Source of the DNA: Siphonodentalium dalli
Lineage: Eukaryota > Mollusca > Scaphopoda > Gadilida > Siphonodentaliidae
Assembly: GCA_032622095.1 (NCBI GenBank)
Contig: CP136066.1
Coordinates: 146,535,559-146,599,558 of the forward strand
Reading direction: 5' to 3'
Length of the DNA stretch: 64,000 bases
Every line of letters starts with the position of its first letter. Positions within the stretch are counted from its first letter, which is position 1. The translations under genes and the position numbers were made by a program. Shown piece after piece: positions 11,865-23,490 of the stretch. The notes under the pieces were generated by a model. That model was given only the letters and a program-made list of their open reading frames with translations. It made no database searches and was not told where the DNA came from.

Positions 11865-12166
11865 ATTATGTTGACGTGTTGCCAGCTCGCGCCAAATACA
11901 CTAAACTGTTATTTTCCCGGTGCTAACTGTATAGATACACAATTTTTAATTACCCATAATATAAAAGATAAAGTTGTCAACGGGTACACAGCATGATGCA
12001 TGTCCAATCCACATATATACAAATTGAGCAAATTTCCTCGCAATTACGTGCAACAGCAATACACAATCATTATTATGGCTTAAAAAGGGAGAAAAACAGG
12101 CGTTTACACCAAAATGGTTGCCATGGCAACCGTGGAAAATTTCCAGCTTGGCATGATATCCAAAAT
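11865..12166 (-). repeat. Dispersed repeat carrying a perfect X-box palindrome (copy 2)
   Basis: Inverted copy of the 4125-4310 repeat. At 12116-12131 it contains GGTTGCCATGGCAACC, a perfect 16-bp palindrome matching the classical RFX X-box consensus. Whether it is bound is unknown. No adjacent gene was found. Confidence 0.5.
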
Positions 12167-13249
12167 GACTTATATCAGGTGTTGTACATGTGTGTTGAAA
12201 TTGGCACCTTTACATACAATGCACGAATTTTCATCTATCCGCCCCAACTAATAGTTGTAGTTCTCCTTTTCAAGATCGATTCTTTATATACATGTATAGA
12301 TAGATGTTGACGGTCCATCGTTCCGAAAATTAGAATATTTTCTTCCCTCAAAAATTGATTTAAGATAATGAGTATGTCTTTTGTGGCAGCGATGTAAAAA
12401 TCTACAATTGCTTTTTGCAACAATGCATTTTGTCTTGGTGATCATTATATATCGCCCTAACTAATGCGCCCATGCATTAAAATCGATAGTGAATACTAAC
12501 CTGCTTCTCTGACTTCTTTTCAATTATGTAATTTAGCTCTTATGTAAACACCCTGTTGTCTCTCAAATGACGCCGATCTGTTGGGAGGAAGATTTTAGTT
12601 TATAGGGGTGTGATAAAACCAACGTTTTGTTTTTGTAATCTGTAGTTGTCTTATCATCCTATCGTAATGTGCTTGCAATGGGATGTCAAATTATGCCAAT
12701 ATTCTTCATCCTGTATTTTTTCACTTTATCGGGAAATGTTCTTGTCATCGTATATGGTCATGGGTTATCATATCTCTGAAATATGGTATGGATTTTCATC
12801 ATTAAGTATTTAAATGAATGTTAGATGGCATTGTTCAAATTATCCACATTCCAGCTCCACTATGTGTTGTTTATCTGGAAATGAAAAATATTCGTCCACA
12901 TACACGCATGCTTATCTCAACCATACTCCATCGGATCTCAATATAATTTTAAATATATCTTTACCACAATGCAGGACAAGTGTTTAATAAGGATCCATTA
13001 ATGGTTTTTGAAATATCGATTCTAGATTATATTCTACTTTGTTATCCGGATTTTCAAAAACTGGGCAGTATGTCACGTGGGATATGCACCGCGCAACAGT
13101 CCAGCTCTTGTATCACATTGTACTTGTTTTATTATCACCGGAATGTCACAAACACAGTAAACAATTTCAATTTGGTCTATTATATCACTGAGATTTGACT
13201 ATTACGCATTGCCTTAAACATAAAGCCCATTTTAAATAGTATACGCTCC
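12167..13249. other. No supported gene
   Basis: AT-rich DNA with only short frames; no transposon ends or repeats recognised. Confidence 0.4.
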
Positions 13250-14949
13250 GTGACGCTCGCGTGGTATAATTCACGTTGTTTGCGAAATATGTCTCCACGG
13301 ACAGATCAAATTTCTTCTAGGTTTCGCGCGGTGCACATGTGTCATCGAAGGCTTCAGTATCGATCGAGTCTGTCTACCTTATGAAATAATTGCGACTGAC
13401 CAACCAGGAAGCGTTGTGTAAGCGTTATTTATAACTCAAATTATTTAACATATTTTGATCAATTTCCAATGAAATAACACAGGTGTGTACATGTTTGACA
13501 TGTATGGACGTAACCACTGGATTATATCGAAGGATCACTGATCGGAGTTTATCCCTGGGCAGGTAACATCGGCAGCCTAATCATCGTTTCTTCTGTTCTC
13601 GGTTATCTTGAAACCAGGGGTCAATACTATGAAACCTTTTCTTTGTAAGAATCTACAATTGTTTGTAAGAAATAACAATTTATCATTCGCCAATACTATG
13701 AACCTACGATTACAAACATAAATCACAAATAGTACGTGTTCTTTGTATTTACAAATATCTCCAATCACAAAGAATATTCGAGTACTATGAAACATAATTT
13801 TTCAGTTTTGGCACCCTTAACACGGATAATATATATATCTATGATACGCAGGGACGTGGCGACAAGGGGTCGATTCACCCCCTCGGGAAAATATTTTGTC
13901 AGCTGGAAATTTCAAGTACAACCCACAGGGACGTCGCGACAAGGGGGTTGGGTTATGTTTCTCGCTCCAAACATTTTATCAACACGTTCAACAGCTGGAA
14001 ATTTGATACCTGAAACAACATGAATTGGAAATTTTACAACAACAATAGGTTGAACTTGTTCTGTTATTTTGTTTTTTCCCAACAATTTATTAGGGGGTAT
14101 GTTTTGTTTTAGACCAACATTTGCATATTTACCTCCTTTGGTCAAAAGTTTGGATTGAAATGGCCTATATTTAGAAATTGTCAAACATTATGGGGTGTCA
14201 GCTTGGATGTGATGTAGCAGTATGTGTTCCTTGTAACTACTGAAATTACCCAATTTATTGAAAGTTACAACGTTACGGAACTTGTCTAGAATGTCTATAT
14301 AGGGTGTCAAACATAAATTGTCGATTTTTCACATCCTTAAACCGGAGCATATAACCATCTGATTCGCAGGGATGTAGCCCCCTTATGAAAATGTGTTATC
14401 AATGGAATCTCATAAACAGGGACATGGCGATAGTGGTCTTGGGAACACGATGCCTGGCACATTACAGCTGCTCAGAATAGGATGGGGCGAGTAGCCGCCA
14501 AATCGTATGAGTCACAACATCTCTGACAAAAGTTAGTGATTAATACAAATAGTGAGTGATACTTGCGGATTATAGCCAACATTAGCATGTAACATGTACT
14601 TACCATAATCAATGATATATCCAAGAATGGATAAAAATGACGCGTGTTCCCAATGTGAGTATGATTTTTCGCTCAAGAATGCATTGCGGATTATCCTTTG
14701 AGTTTCAATCGTCGACGCGAATGCATTTGGTCACGGTAAAGGACACGAATACGAAGATGCAAGCACATTTTTCATAAATGACTAGAGCATAAATGCAGTG
14801 ACGTGGCAAGATGCTTTTTTTTTTCGAAACGTCGATATCCAACTGTATCCCCACCCCTCAATTATAAACAATTATAAAATTGTTTACCCCGGTTGGCTTC
14901 TGATGTTCAAGCTGTAACAGTAAGTTGTGCACACCCGCCCCTTGGATTG

Positions 14950-15220
14950 GACATATTGACTAAATATGACTAACTTAGTGTTAGTCACAAACGTTTTGAG
15001 AAACTTTGGTCAATTATTGGAATTATTTGCACATAATTCAGCAACTTTAATTTACGCCTTCCAATTGACTAAGAAAAGTCCCCATTCCTTAGTCGTTATG
15101 ACTAACATCACCCTAGTAATTTTGATTAATGTTATGCCTCAGTCATGTTGGCTGAACTAAGTCAGTCATCCTGAGGAAAAACGTTTGACTAACATATGTT
15201 AGTCATATTGACTAAGTTTT
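14950..15220. repeat. Small inverted-repeat element nested in the TIR transposon
   Basis: ATTGACTAAATATGACTAAC with a following GTTAGTCACAAACGTTTT at the left is mirrored by AAACGTTTGACTAAC and GTTAGTCATATTGACTAAG at the right, giving diverged TIRs of about 40 bp around a 190-bp middle. The frame at 14966-15160 is not taken as a gene. Confidence 0.5.
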
Positions 15221-15429
15221 GTTATCAGCGTAGAAAAATTAAAATACTTTCCTCTTGATATACGATTCCATCGTTATGTGGAATTTATAGGCATTGTTTT
15301 GTTCAAAGGGTGCATATGGAAATTATAGGATGGACACCCCGTCGCCAAACTGAGCCCATATAGCCACGTCCCTATCTAGATATATTATAAGATATCGGAG
15401 CAGTTTGATATTATAAAATGACACTCCTA

Positions 15430-15740
15430 TTGGTTTGGTATGGTTTATTAGGGTTTATCAACGTTCTAGCCGATATGCCACACACGACGTTGTCAATTTT
15501 ACGGGTGGAGGAAAAGACCACCCAGAGGCTCGATTTCACCGCGAAATCGTCCCACTGCGTGTAGAAACCACCGACCCCCGGAAAGCAACTGACAAACTTG
15601 CCCAGATACACGATTCCGGTCACCCTACATATGACGGGGTTAGAACCAGCTTCGTCAGCGCTGGAAGGCATGTAACAGTGTAGTGCACCTGTCATACTAC
15701 CGACTGGCACTCTACCGCACCACTCCTATAACCGAGACCA
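15430..15740 (-). mobile_element. tRNA-derived SINE
   Basis: Read on the minus strand, the segment starts with an A-box-like GTGGTGCGGTAGAGTGCC and has a B-box-like GGTTCTAACCCC at 15647-15636. It then runs through GGGCAAGTTTGTCAGTTGC, CCGGGGGTCGGTGGTTT and TTTTCCTCCACC, to an A-rich AACCCTAATAAACC end. This body resembles SINEs I associate with mollusc genomes (from memory). It stands out as GC-rich within AT-rich DNA. The overlapping frames at 15411-15710 and 15435-15683 are open only because of this composition. Confidence 0.6.
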
Positions 15741-16878
15741 TTAGCACGTCCCTGCTTCGATACACCCCTCCCGATAAAATGGAGCCACGTTACTGCCTCG
15801 ATGTGTTATGATAAGAGTAGCGGATCAGTTTGAAATAATAGGATGGTCACAATATATATAATGCTATACCATCAAAATATAATATTTTATTTTCACAAAC
15901 TGAATGATTGTAAATTTGTAATTTGTAAAAACAATGATACCAAAATGTTTGTAGTACTCGGTATAACACTGACTTGTACTTACATACACACACTACAAAC
16001 GGACCGTTTAATTGTTAACTTGCGCAGACAAGTGGTCATCAACTTAGCAATCCGTGAACCGATTGGATAGCTCTGATAAGCGTTCACCTCTCAACTTATG
16101 ATTGGTTATTTGTTTTGTAACTTTGGCCCGCCGTGATTCAATATATTGTTAATCACTCACAGGCAAAAGTTTGTCCGTAAGCAATCTACAATAATCAACA
16201 GTAGATCTTTGTGAAATTTGCGAGATTTTGTTAGCTCATCGTTTCATAGTACCGGCGTTTTCACTAATCACAATATGATAGCACGCATTGTAACTTCCCC
16301 ATATAAATTGTTGTCAGTTATTTTAGCTCTATATACATGTCCGTCTAATTTGAACTGGTATTCAGATGACACTGATAACATGTGCATGGGAGCAGAGTGG
16401 GGAGTTAGTTTTTTCTAAGTTTTACAGCTGCCTTTTAGGGGTTTCACCTCTCGCCCAGTCTAAGGTATTACAATAATACGGCTAAATTTTCCCTGTACTA
16501 TGAAACCACCGTGATAGTTAACACAAATTTGTAATTACAAATTAATAAATACAATTTGTATTTACAGGTATAAAATTGTTCATAGTATTGACCCCAGGGC
16601 GTGACCGCAGGACATGACACCTCGGAGGTGACACATTGTTTACTATGCTGCAAGACCGAGTTTATTGATTGTTTATTTGCAAAGCCAACATTTAAGTTGG
16701 AACATAGCCAAACATATATACATATATACAAACAAACAATTTATACAAACAATTTATACGTTAACAATTATCATATCATACTTCCGTAACAAATTCACCA
16801 TAATATAATGACTATACACAGCACGTATACATACGATTCATAATTATGCAATTTCCAATTTATGGATGTGTCTCATAT

Positions 16879-16880
<2 letters not shown>

Positions 16881-16954
<74 letters not shown>

Positions 16955-16980
16955 ATACAAACATGCATACACATACATAT

Positions 16981-17035
<55 letters not shown>
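16881..17035. repeat. (TA)n microsatellite, two tracts
   Basis: Two long TA tracts flank TTGTATACAAACATGCATAC and a short CATACA-rich spacer. Frames on both strands here are simple-repeat readings. Length is likely polymorphic, and assembly errors are possible. Confidence 0.95.
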
Positions 17036-17038
<3 letters not shown>

Positions 17039-17939
17039 CATCTGTATATCTAATAGTATATTAAGAAATCTTTTTCAATGCCAATTTAATAAATTCAACT
17101 CTCTACGCTGCTATCATGTATATTTGTCGTAATTAAATCTACTATATTTGATTTAAGTACTTTGTCAATTACAATTAATGCTGGCCAATTAATTGATCTA
17201 GCCTATTTCCAAATGAATAAGGACAGTTCGGTTTCTCGGAATAATGAATAATCAGTGTTCCCGCTGGCCCAGAAATTCTTTTAGCCATTATTTTAGCCAA
17301 ATGCCAATTTTTTTTATTGACACTTTGAATTTACTTTAGCCACTTGTTTGGGAACAAATTTTGAGATAAATTGAACGTATATTACATTTAATTGACAAAA
17401 GAATATAATGTAATACAAATACAAATGTAATATGAGCAACACGAGTACATGTAAATAACAATAACATCCTGCCAAGCGATTACACATACAATGAACATTT
17501 TTATAGACCTTCGCAAATAAAAACAAATTGCGGTGTATTAACATATAGCGAAAATATCCAATACGATATCGGAATGCAACCTGAAGTTTTATTTATTCGC
17601 GAGTTTGTGTACAGTTTTATCTATGCCTATGCGTATCTGGTGTGTATTTGTTCAATTCGAGGGCAAATAGTAAGTATACTGCAGCAGAATAAATGGTAAC
17701 CGACAAAAGTCTTAAATAAAAATAGGATTGATTTCCTCTCATTCTGTGTAGGAGAGGGCAGTGTTCAGTCCAGTATCAGGGAACTTAACTCTGGCTTGCA
17801 GCTTGATTGTTTACAATCTCGATGGACCATTTGTTCCTCACAGATGGACACCTTTTAGCCAGACTTGTTGCCACACATTTGTACGTGTAGTAAACTGGAC
17901 ATCCTTTCTTAAGAAATCGCCCAATTAATATGAGATACT

Positions 17940-18640
17940 TTCCAACTATGTATCAAGGCGGATTTTTTAGTTTTTAGTTAGATCGATATAGAGTTTGAAA
18001 GGAACTATTTGCAAAATCCACCCTGAATTGTCTAGACTATGAACCCAACTATGGTATGCGATCTGTCTACCATCTCAAATTAAGACTGTCTACGTGAAAA
18101 TAAATCAAACATTTTTCATTGCATATTTTAGTTTTTTTGGGAGTCATTTGCAGAACTAGTTTTTGAGGGAAAATCACCTTAAAACTACATAATGTCTGAA
18201 AAGATGAATAAGTATTGAGTGCTTATTTCTGCCGGATCATTGAAAACGTGGTTGAATGATATTTATATTATTTTAATGTTGTTTTGGTCCTTCACACGAT
18301 AAAAACAAAATAGTTAATGGCTGCAAAAACAACTAAAATATGCAATGAAAGTTGTTTTATTTAATTTATTAGCAGAGTCATGATTTCAGATGGTGATAAA
18401 TGTTTGAATGCACACCTGTATGTAAAATGACCGCTTATGTATGTATATCTTTGGGTAATAAACATTTAAAAAAAACAAAAAAATATTTCAGATGGTAGAT
18501 TGAACCCATACCCTAGTTGCCTTCATACTGTAGATAATGCAGTGTGATTTTTGCAAATATGTCCCGCTGAACTCTCTATCGACCTACCTAAAAATTGGTG
18601 GTTTTTTAAACCCACTTTTTTTTACATAATTTTAACATAT
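17940..18640. mobile_element. Foldback-type repeat
   Basis: The left part (GATCGATATAGAGTTTGAAA, then GGTATGCGATCTGTCTACC, then CATATTTTAGTTTTTTTGG) is roughly the reverse complement of the right part (CAACTAAAATATGCAATG, GGTAGATTGAACCCATACC, CTCTCTATCGACCTACC). The counterpart in copy B is 27590-28130. Additional partial copies lie at 19100-19290 and 26290-26660, the latter partly inverted. Confidence 0.6.
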
Positions 18641-18773
18641 CTCTCATATTGTGAGGGTGAACAGGTCTATGACAAGCCATCGAATTGTGCTAATCATACA
18701 CATCGTCCTTGAAAATTACGAAGAATATCTAAATATTCACTAAATATGTTGTCGATGTGTCTAGTACACTTAA

Positions 18774-19050
18774 CCCATTCTATATTAAATACTCATTCGA
18801 GTAGTTATCCCTTATAGAAAATGATCTGATAATAAGTTAAACAAACGTTTGTTGTTAGACTGTTGAACTTATTATCTAAATATTTCTAACTTATTATCTA
18901 AATATTTCTAACTTATTATCTAAATATTTCCAACGTATTTTTAAAAAACACTCTATCTGTACACATAGTTATCTGTCATCTGCTTACTTTTTTTCTTGAA
19001 TTTCCATCCAGATGATTAATAGACCAGTCCAATGTATATATGAATAGCTA
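18774..19050. mobile_element. TTAA-type MITE, decayed
   Basis: Preceded by TTAA and starting CCCATTCTATATTAAATACT, related to the CCCTTTCTATACTAAATACT ends of the family seen at 28270 and 60974. The right end is eroded. Inside, a 22-bp unit AACTTATTATCTAAATATTTCT occurs three times in tandem at about 18866-18931. Confidence 0.5.
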
Positions 19051-19442
19051 ATGTGTCTATGAGGTGATACGAAACTTCTTTCACGTAACCTCACCCCAGT
19101 TGCAATGAAAATTGTTTTATTTAATTTATTAGCACACAGTCATGATTTCAGATGATTTCAGATGGTAAATTGAACCCATACCCTAGTTGTCTTCATAGTC
19201 TAGATAATGCAGTGTTTTTTGCAAATATTTCCTGTTGAACTCTTATCGACTTACATACAAATGGGGTTTTTTAAACCCACTTTATTTTTACATCATTTTA
19301 ACTTATCTCTCATATAGTGAGGGTGAACAGGTGTTGTATAGTACCATAGCATACATTGGTTATAGATGATAATGATTTTCTCCTTCAAAATGAGTTTGAA
19401 ATTGAGATTTGTTTTAAATTCACGAATGGGGCGTCGCCTTAA

Positions 19443-19649
19443 CCCCTTCTATACTGCTTGGATTCTCACACACAGTTACAAAAGTATACATTGGATTTGT
19501 GTATTTTTCATTTGGAGTGGTGCTCAGGTAATAGAAATACGAGACTGAAAAACAGATAATACAAGTCCAGAATGGCGGTCGTTCTGTTGAACTTATCTGA
19601 ACAAGTACTGAGGGAACTACTCGTCAATGAGTATTTTGTATAGAAGTGG
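19443..19649. mobile_element. TTAA-type MITE
   Basis: Flanked by TTAA at 19439-19442 and TTGA, a one-base variant, at 19650-19653. The ends are CCCCTTCTATACTGCTTGG and ATGAGTATTTTGTATAGAAG. It is paralogous to 28270-28476 in the duplicated block. Confidence 0.55.
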
Positions 19650-22555
19650 TTGACTCTAGTTGCTGATGGATTTCAAAGGAAGATATTTCATACCTCGTAA
19701 TTATAGGTGACATATATTTTTTGAATAGAAAATTAATTAAATAAAATCGTGGCCGAATCCTAAAATTGTGATCTAGTATATTCGCTGGCCAATTGGTTCA
19801 ACTAGATTCATTTGGTAAAGAACATTGTCTTTCTTTGGAAACCACAAAGTGTCGTTTTGAAGGAAATCTAATCGTCTAAAATTGCTCTTTAAATGAAATA
19901 TTTTATCGCAAAATAAACCAGTAATTTCACAGAATAAGTGCCATAGCTTTTCAATATATCCATAAGTTTCAGGATGTAGCTTCCATTTTCAAATATTATA
20001 TTTACCATGACCATCATTATTGAAATAATCCAACTGTGCGCCAGTTTCAGTTTCACAGAATAAGTACCATAGCTTTTCAATATATCCATAAACTGCGCCA
20101 GTTTAAATTGGCCAAAGGCATTCGCAGTGGATAACTGTTCAAAAAATATAATTGTCTGTAAAACATCACAACTAAGAACAATATGGAGAAATAGCTAAAC
20201 TTTGTTCTTATATTCATTATAGTTAGTTTTCAAATAACGAAATTATTTCGGGCGTAGAAACCACTGTCATGCAAACAAAACTATTACAGTGATTTGTCAA
20301 CTAACATCGCTAAACGTGCAGTAAATTCACATATTTTAGTCTGAACACAATTTTCCGAATATTTTTCAATGTGTTGAACTTTTACAATGTTTACCGTCAA
20401 TTTTGATTAACATTTTATATATAATTTAACAATATATTTGGACTTCTAGCTGTATTTTTATGACATCACAGATTTACATGACAATTTCCCAGAAAAGAAC
20501 TACTATAAGGCAAAGTTGAAAAAAGGTTTTGTATATATCACGTGACCACTGGTGATAAAAAAAAATAGGAATTCTCAAAACGGATGTGCTCAAAAGTGTT
20601 AAATAGTTGAATTTCTAAATAAGTTTTGATTTTAGACAAGATTAAATTCCCGATAAGGCAAAAGATTGCTAACCTGAGATTCTATATATAAAAAAACAAT
20701 TAAAGAAATTTGTATGGAATTATTTCTTTAGAAAGTAGGGATTTCGGTGTTCCCTAGATCTAATTTTAGTGCGCATGCGGGTTCCTCATTGCCGTGAAGA
20801 ATTATTTTCAATCAAAGCAATCAAAACACAGTTCAACAGACAATACACAGCGAAAATATTCAGCAACATCTATAATTCATACATGCATAGATTGGTACAC
20901 GATCGGTAATCCTAACTTATTGTTCTGGCTGTTGTGTTGTTGTCATCTCAGAAAAACAAAAATATGTTGAAACCTCATTTTCCCCGTTTTAGTCCGATTG
21001 GTGACTGTAAAGTATTAAAAATATTTTCAAACAATATTTTAAGGTTAATTATACTATAATTATATGAAAATTGAATATGTAATACTTCTTTGTGTTGTTT
21101 TTAAACTTTCTGAGAAAGTTTCAGTTAGGAAATCTCTAAAACATGAATGTATTTAAGCCCATTTTTATCAAAGTGAAATGTTTTATATATGATCTATAGC
21201 TTACAAACGACATTGTATGATTAAATATACGACAAATATCACATTACTGAATGAGATCCTTACAATGTAAAAGCAAATAGATGATATCTTTCATCGGCTA
21301 ATTTCACTACCAACCTGGCTTACCATACCAGAAAATAGGTCTCAAAAGCAAATGGCCGCAGACCGGTGTTTAGACAATGGAGGGTGATTGCATTCAATGG
21401 ATTTATAGCTCAAACAGTGATTTATCTTGAAAACATGATGCTCCCCTCCTCATCCTGAAATCCAAACCTACAAGATGCCACAATAATTTAATTGTGTTGC
21501 TTTATTAGTTTTCACTTCTAATGATCGTCGTCTTTTTGTTCACTTTCCAGTTAATTTTGTAGACGAAATATGTGTTTTAAAAATATCAATTCGATGCCAA
21601 CAAATTGTTCAATCATATTCCTATGCGATTGTGAAATTTCAAATAAATCGGTGTCGTAGTCTTGCATTGGCTCTCATTTATCTGTGTGAGGTGTGTAAAA
21701 ACTCAAAAGCCATCTTGGTTACGTCAGGGATGTCCTTAAATGAGGCTATGCTATCAAATGGTTTGATGGTTCTTAAACATAGTGCCACAATAATCACTAA
21801 GTAACAACTTTTACGAAGAAACTCCTGACAAATTTTGATAACATGTGTATTCTGTCTCTGATGACAATAAATCAGTTATTGTGGAGTATTACACGAGCTA
21901 TGGTGCTTGCATCTTTGTAGTTGTAATTTGGCATGACTTACGGTCGCTGAAAGACGTGAGTTCTCAGTGATCTCGATTTGGTATTTTAAGCTCACACGCG
22001 TTCTAATGTTCCGTAAACATCATGAAATGCTGTGTAATTCATATTGAACTGTCGCAATCGAAATAGCGACAAATTTGCTTCAGACGACTGCCTTCTCCTA
22101 CTTTTTGGATAAATGTGCACTCCTGATTACATTTCCGAGGATTGTGTTGAAGGAACTCGATAAATAGATAAGACTATTAAGAAAACTATAACTTTGTTAA
22201 TAGTAAACGATTACAACTTGGCCAGATTCAACTCCATAGAGAAGGTAAATGATCGTAAGTGTTGATATTTAACTATTCAATAACACTAGGGTGGGGTAAA
22301 GCGGTCACATTGCGTGTAATAAGACGGAATATAAATAAAAATCAATGACGGAATTCATTCCTGGCCAAGCTTCATCGTTGAAATAAAGTTGCATTCCGGT
22401 TCCAGACTAATGTTTTCTAAACCTGTTGTATTATTTATTTGCATTATAGTGTATAAAATCAACAATGAAACGAGAAGTGCTTTAACATCGTCCTTGGAAA
22501 TAACCATGAAAAATATCTAAATATTCACAATAGGTTATCGATGTGTCTAGTACAC
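19650..22555. other. Gene-free part of duplication copy A
   Basis: Largely matched by 28477-30060. Includes two copies of an AATAAGTGCCATAGCTTTTC / AATAAGTACCATAGCTTTTC phrase near 19933 and 20057, the second being a local duplication absent from copy B. No coding frame is supported. Confidence 0.5.
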
Positions 22556-22680
22556 TTAACTTTCTATACTAAATACTCATTGGCGAATAGTTATCCCTTA
22601 TAGGAAATGTTCAGATAATAAGTTCAATAAACGACGGCGTATGTAGTTTAAGGTTTGCTGGTTGATGTTAATGTTCAATA
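22556..22680. mobile_element. TTAA-type MITE end fragment
   Basis: TTAA at 22556 followed by CTTTCTATACTAAATACTCATTGGCG-like sequence and AGGAAATGTTCAGATAATAAG, as in the other members of this family. The other end was not found. Confidence 0.4.
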
Positions 22681-23490
22681 TACTATATTGAGATTTTAAT
22701 TGAAAATGGTATAAATTGTGAACTTAAGAGTAAATATCATAATAATTTTGGGTTTGATGGACAAGTTAGAAAAAACTAAATCGGAATAATATTTTGAAGT
22801 CGCGACGCCCTATATTCTGTAGATTTTTAATTAAACAGAGTGGACGGCGGAGACCAGGCAATCTGGTAGATTTTTATGACAACATAAAGTCATACATAAG
22901 TTGCCTTACCATACGTAATAGTTCAATTTGAACATTCAAGGACGCCGCCGTGTATGACACAGGGTTGTCTGGAATGGCGGATGTTCAGGTGATGACTCTA
23001 AGTTGTAAGTTGCTTGAGGCAAATGATATGACGATTATCTATCGCAAATGTAGCATGATTTGATTTTACATGTAGCCGAGTATTTACCTATTAGTTCAGT
23101 GGATAATAGTTTTTTTAATACATAATTAAACTTACAATTTTTTATTTTGGAGTTAACCGAATTCCACAAATTGCGAAAAGTATGTGTTGGTAGATTTTCT
23201 GAGAAACATGTTCTCGGTATTTTGCTTCATAGTTTATTCGCCTGTCTTGTATTTACACCGTAAGTGATAAAAATTTCAAATGATTTTGGGAGATTTCTTT
23301 TAGTCCAGTTGAACACAAAGAGCGCTGGGTGCATGGTGTAGAGATCTTTGAACATTAGAATATTCTATTGTTTGAAAAGGGGTTCTGTGTGGCTTTCATA
23401 TATAGATTAGCATATAATACGAATTGCCCTTTTTTGTAAGGTTGACAGCACACTTGCATGACATGAATTCCCCCATACTTAGATACCATA
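22681..23490. other. No supported gene
   Basis: AT-rich DNA without a convincing frame or repeat. Confidence 0.4.

Larger units (their letters stand above)
13617..16595 (+). mobile_element. 2.98-kb TIR DNA transposon, non-autonomous, with empty-site support
   Basis: Both ends read GGGGTCAATACTATGAA inward, a perfect 17-bp TIR. Left flank ACCAG and right flank CAGGGCGTG merge to the uninterrupted ACCAGGGCGTG at the paralogous site near 26262. Depending on how many terminal G belong to the element, the target duplication is A, CAG or CCAGG. Subterminal TTTGTATTTACA motifs occur near both ends, and AGGGACGTGGC-like motifs recur inside. No transposase frame is recognisable, so it is probably mobilised in trans. 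It contains a SINE at 15430-15740 and a nested inverted repeat at 14950-15220. A second copy is at 1-1010 and diverged relatives lie at 23940-24360. Confidence 0.85.
13250..22640 (+). repeat. Segmental duplication, copy A (interrupted)
   Basis: Blocks 13250-13616 and 16596-22640 match 25900-26265 and 27140-30180 in the same order and orientation, with obvious substitutions and indels. Copy A alone has the 2.98-kb TIR element at 13617-16595, the (TA)n tract, an extra stretch at about 17246-17685, and about 1.2 kb near 21.2-22.4 kb. Copy B has an extra inverted-repeat block at about 26290-27130. Confidence 0.75.

Noticed and set aside
1-14625. A single 14.6-kb giant element (Polinton-like) bounded by 1-kb inverted repeats
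   Set aside because: The empty site at about 26262 and the TIR at both 13617 and 16595 show that the right-hand repeat is the left part of a 2.98-kb element extending rightward; the two repeats are separate insertions. No Polinton genes lie between them.
15411-15710. 99-codon minus-strand and 82-codon plus-strand proteins
   Set aside because: Both lie over the SINE, whose pol III boxes and body explain the sequence better.
16844-17064. Ile-Tyr repeat proteins on both strands
   Set aside because: Pure (TA)n microsatellite translation.
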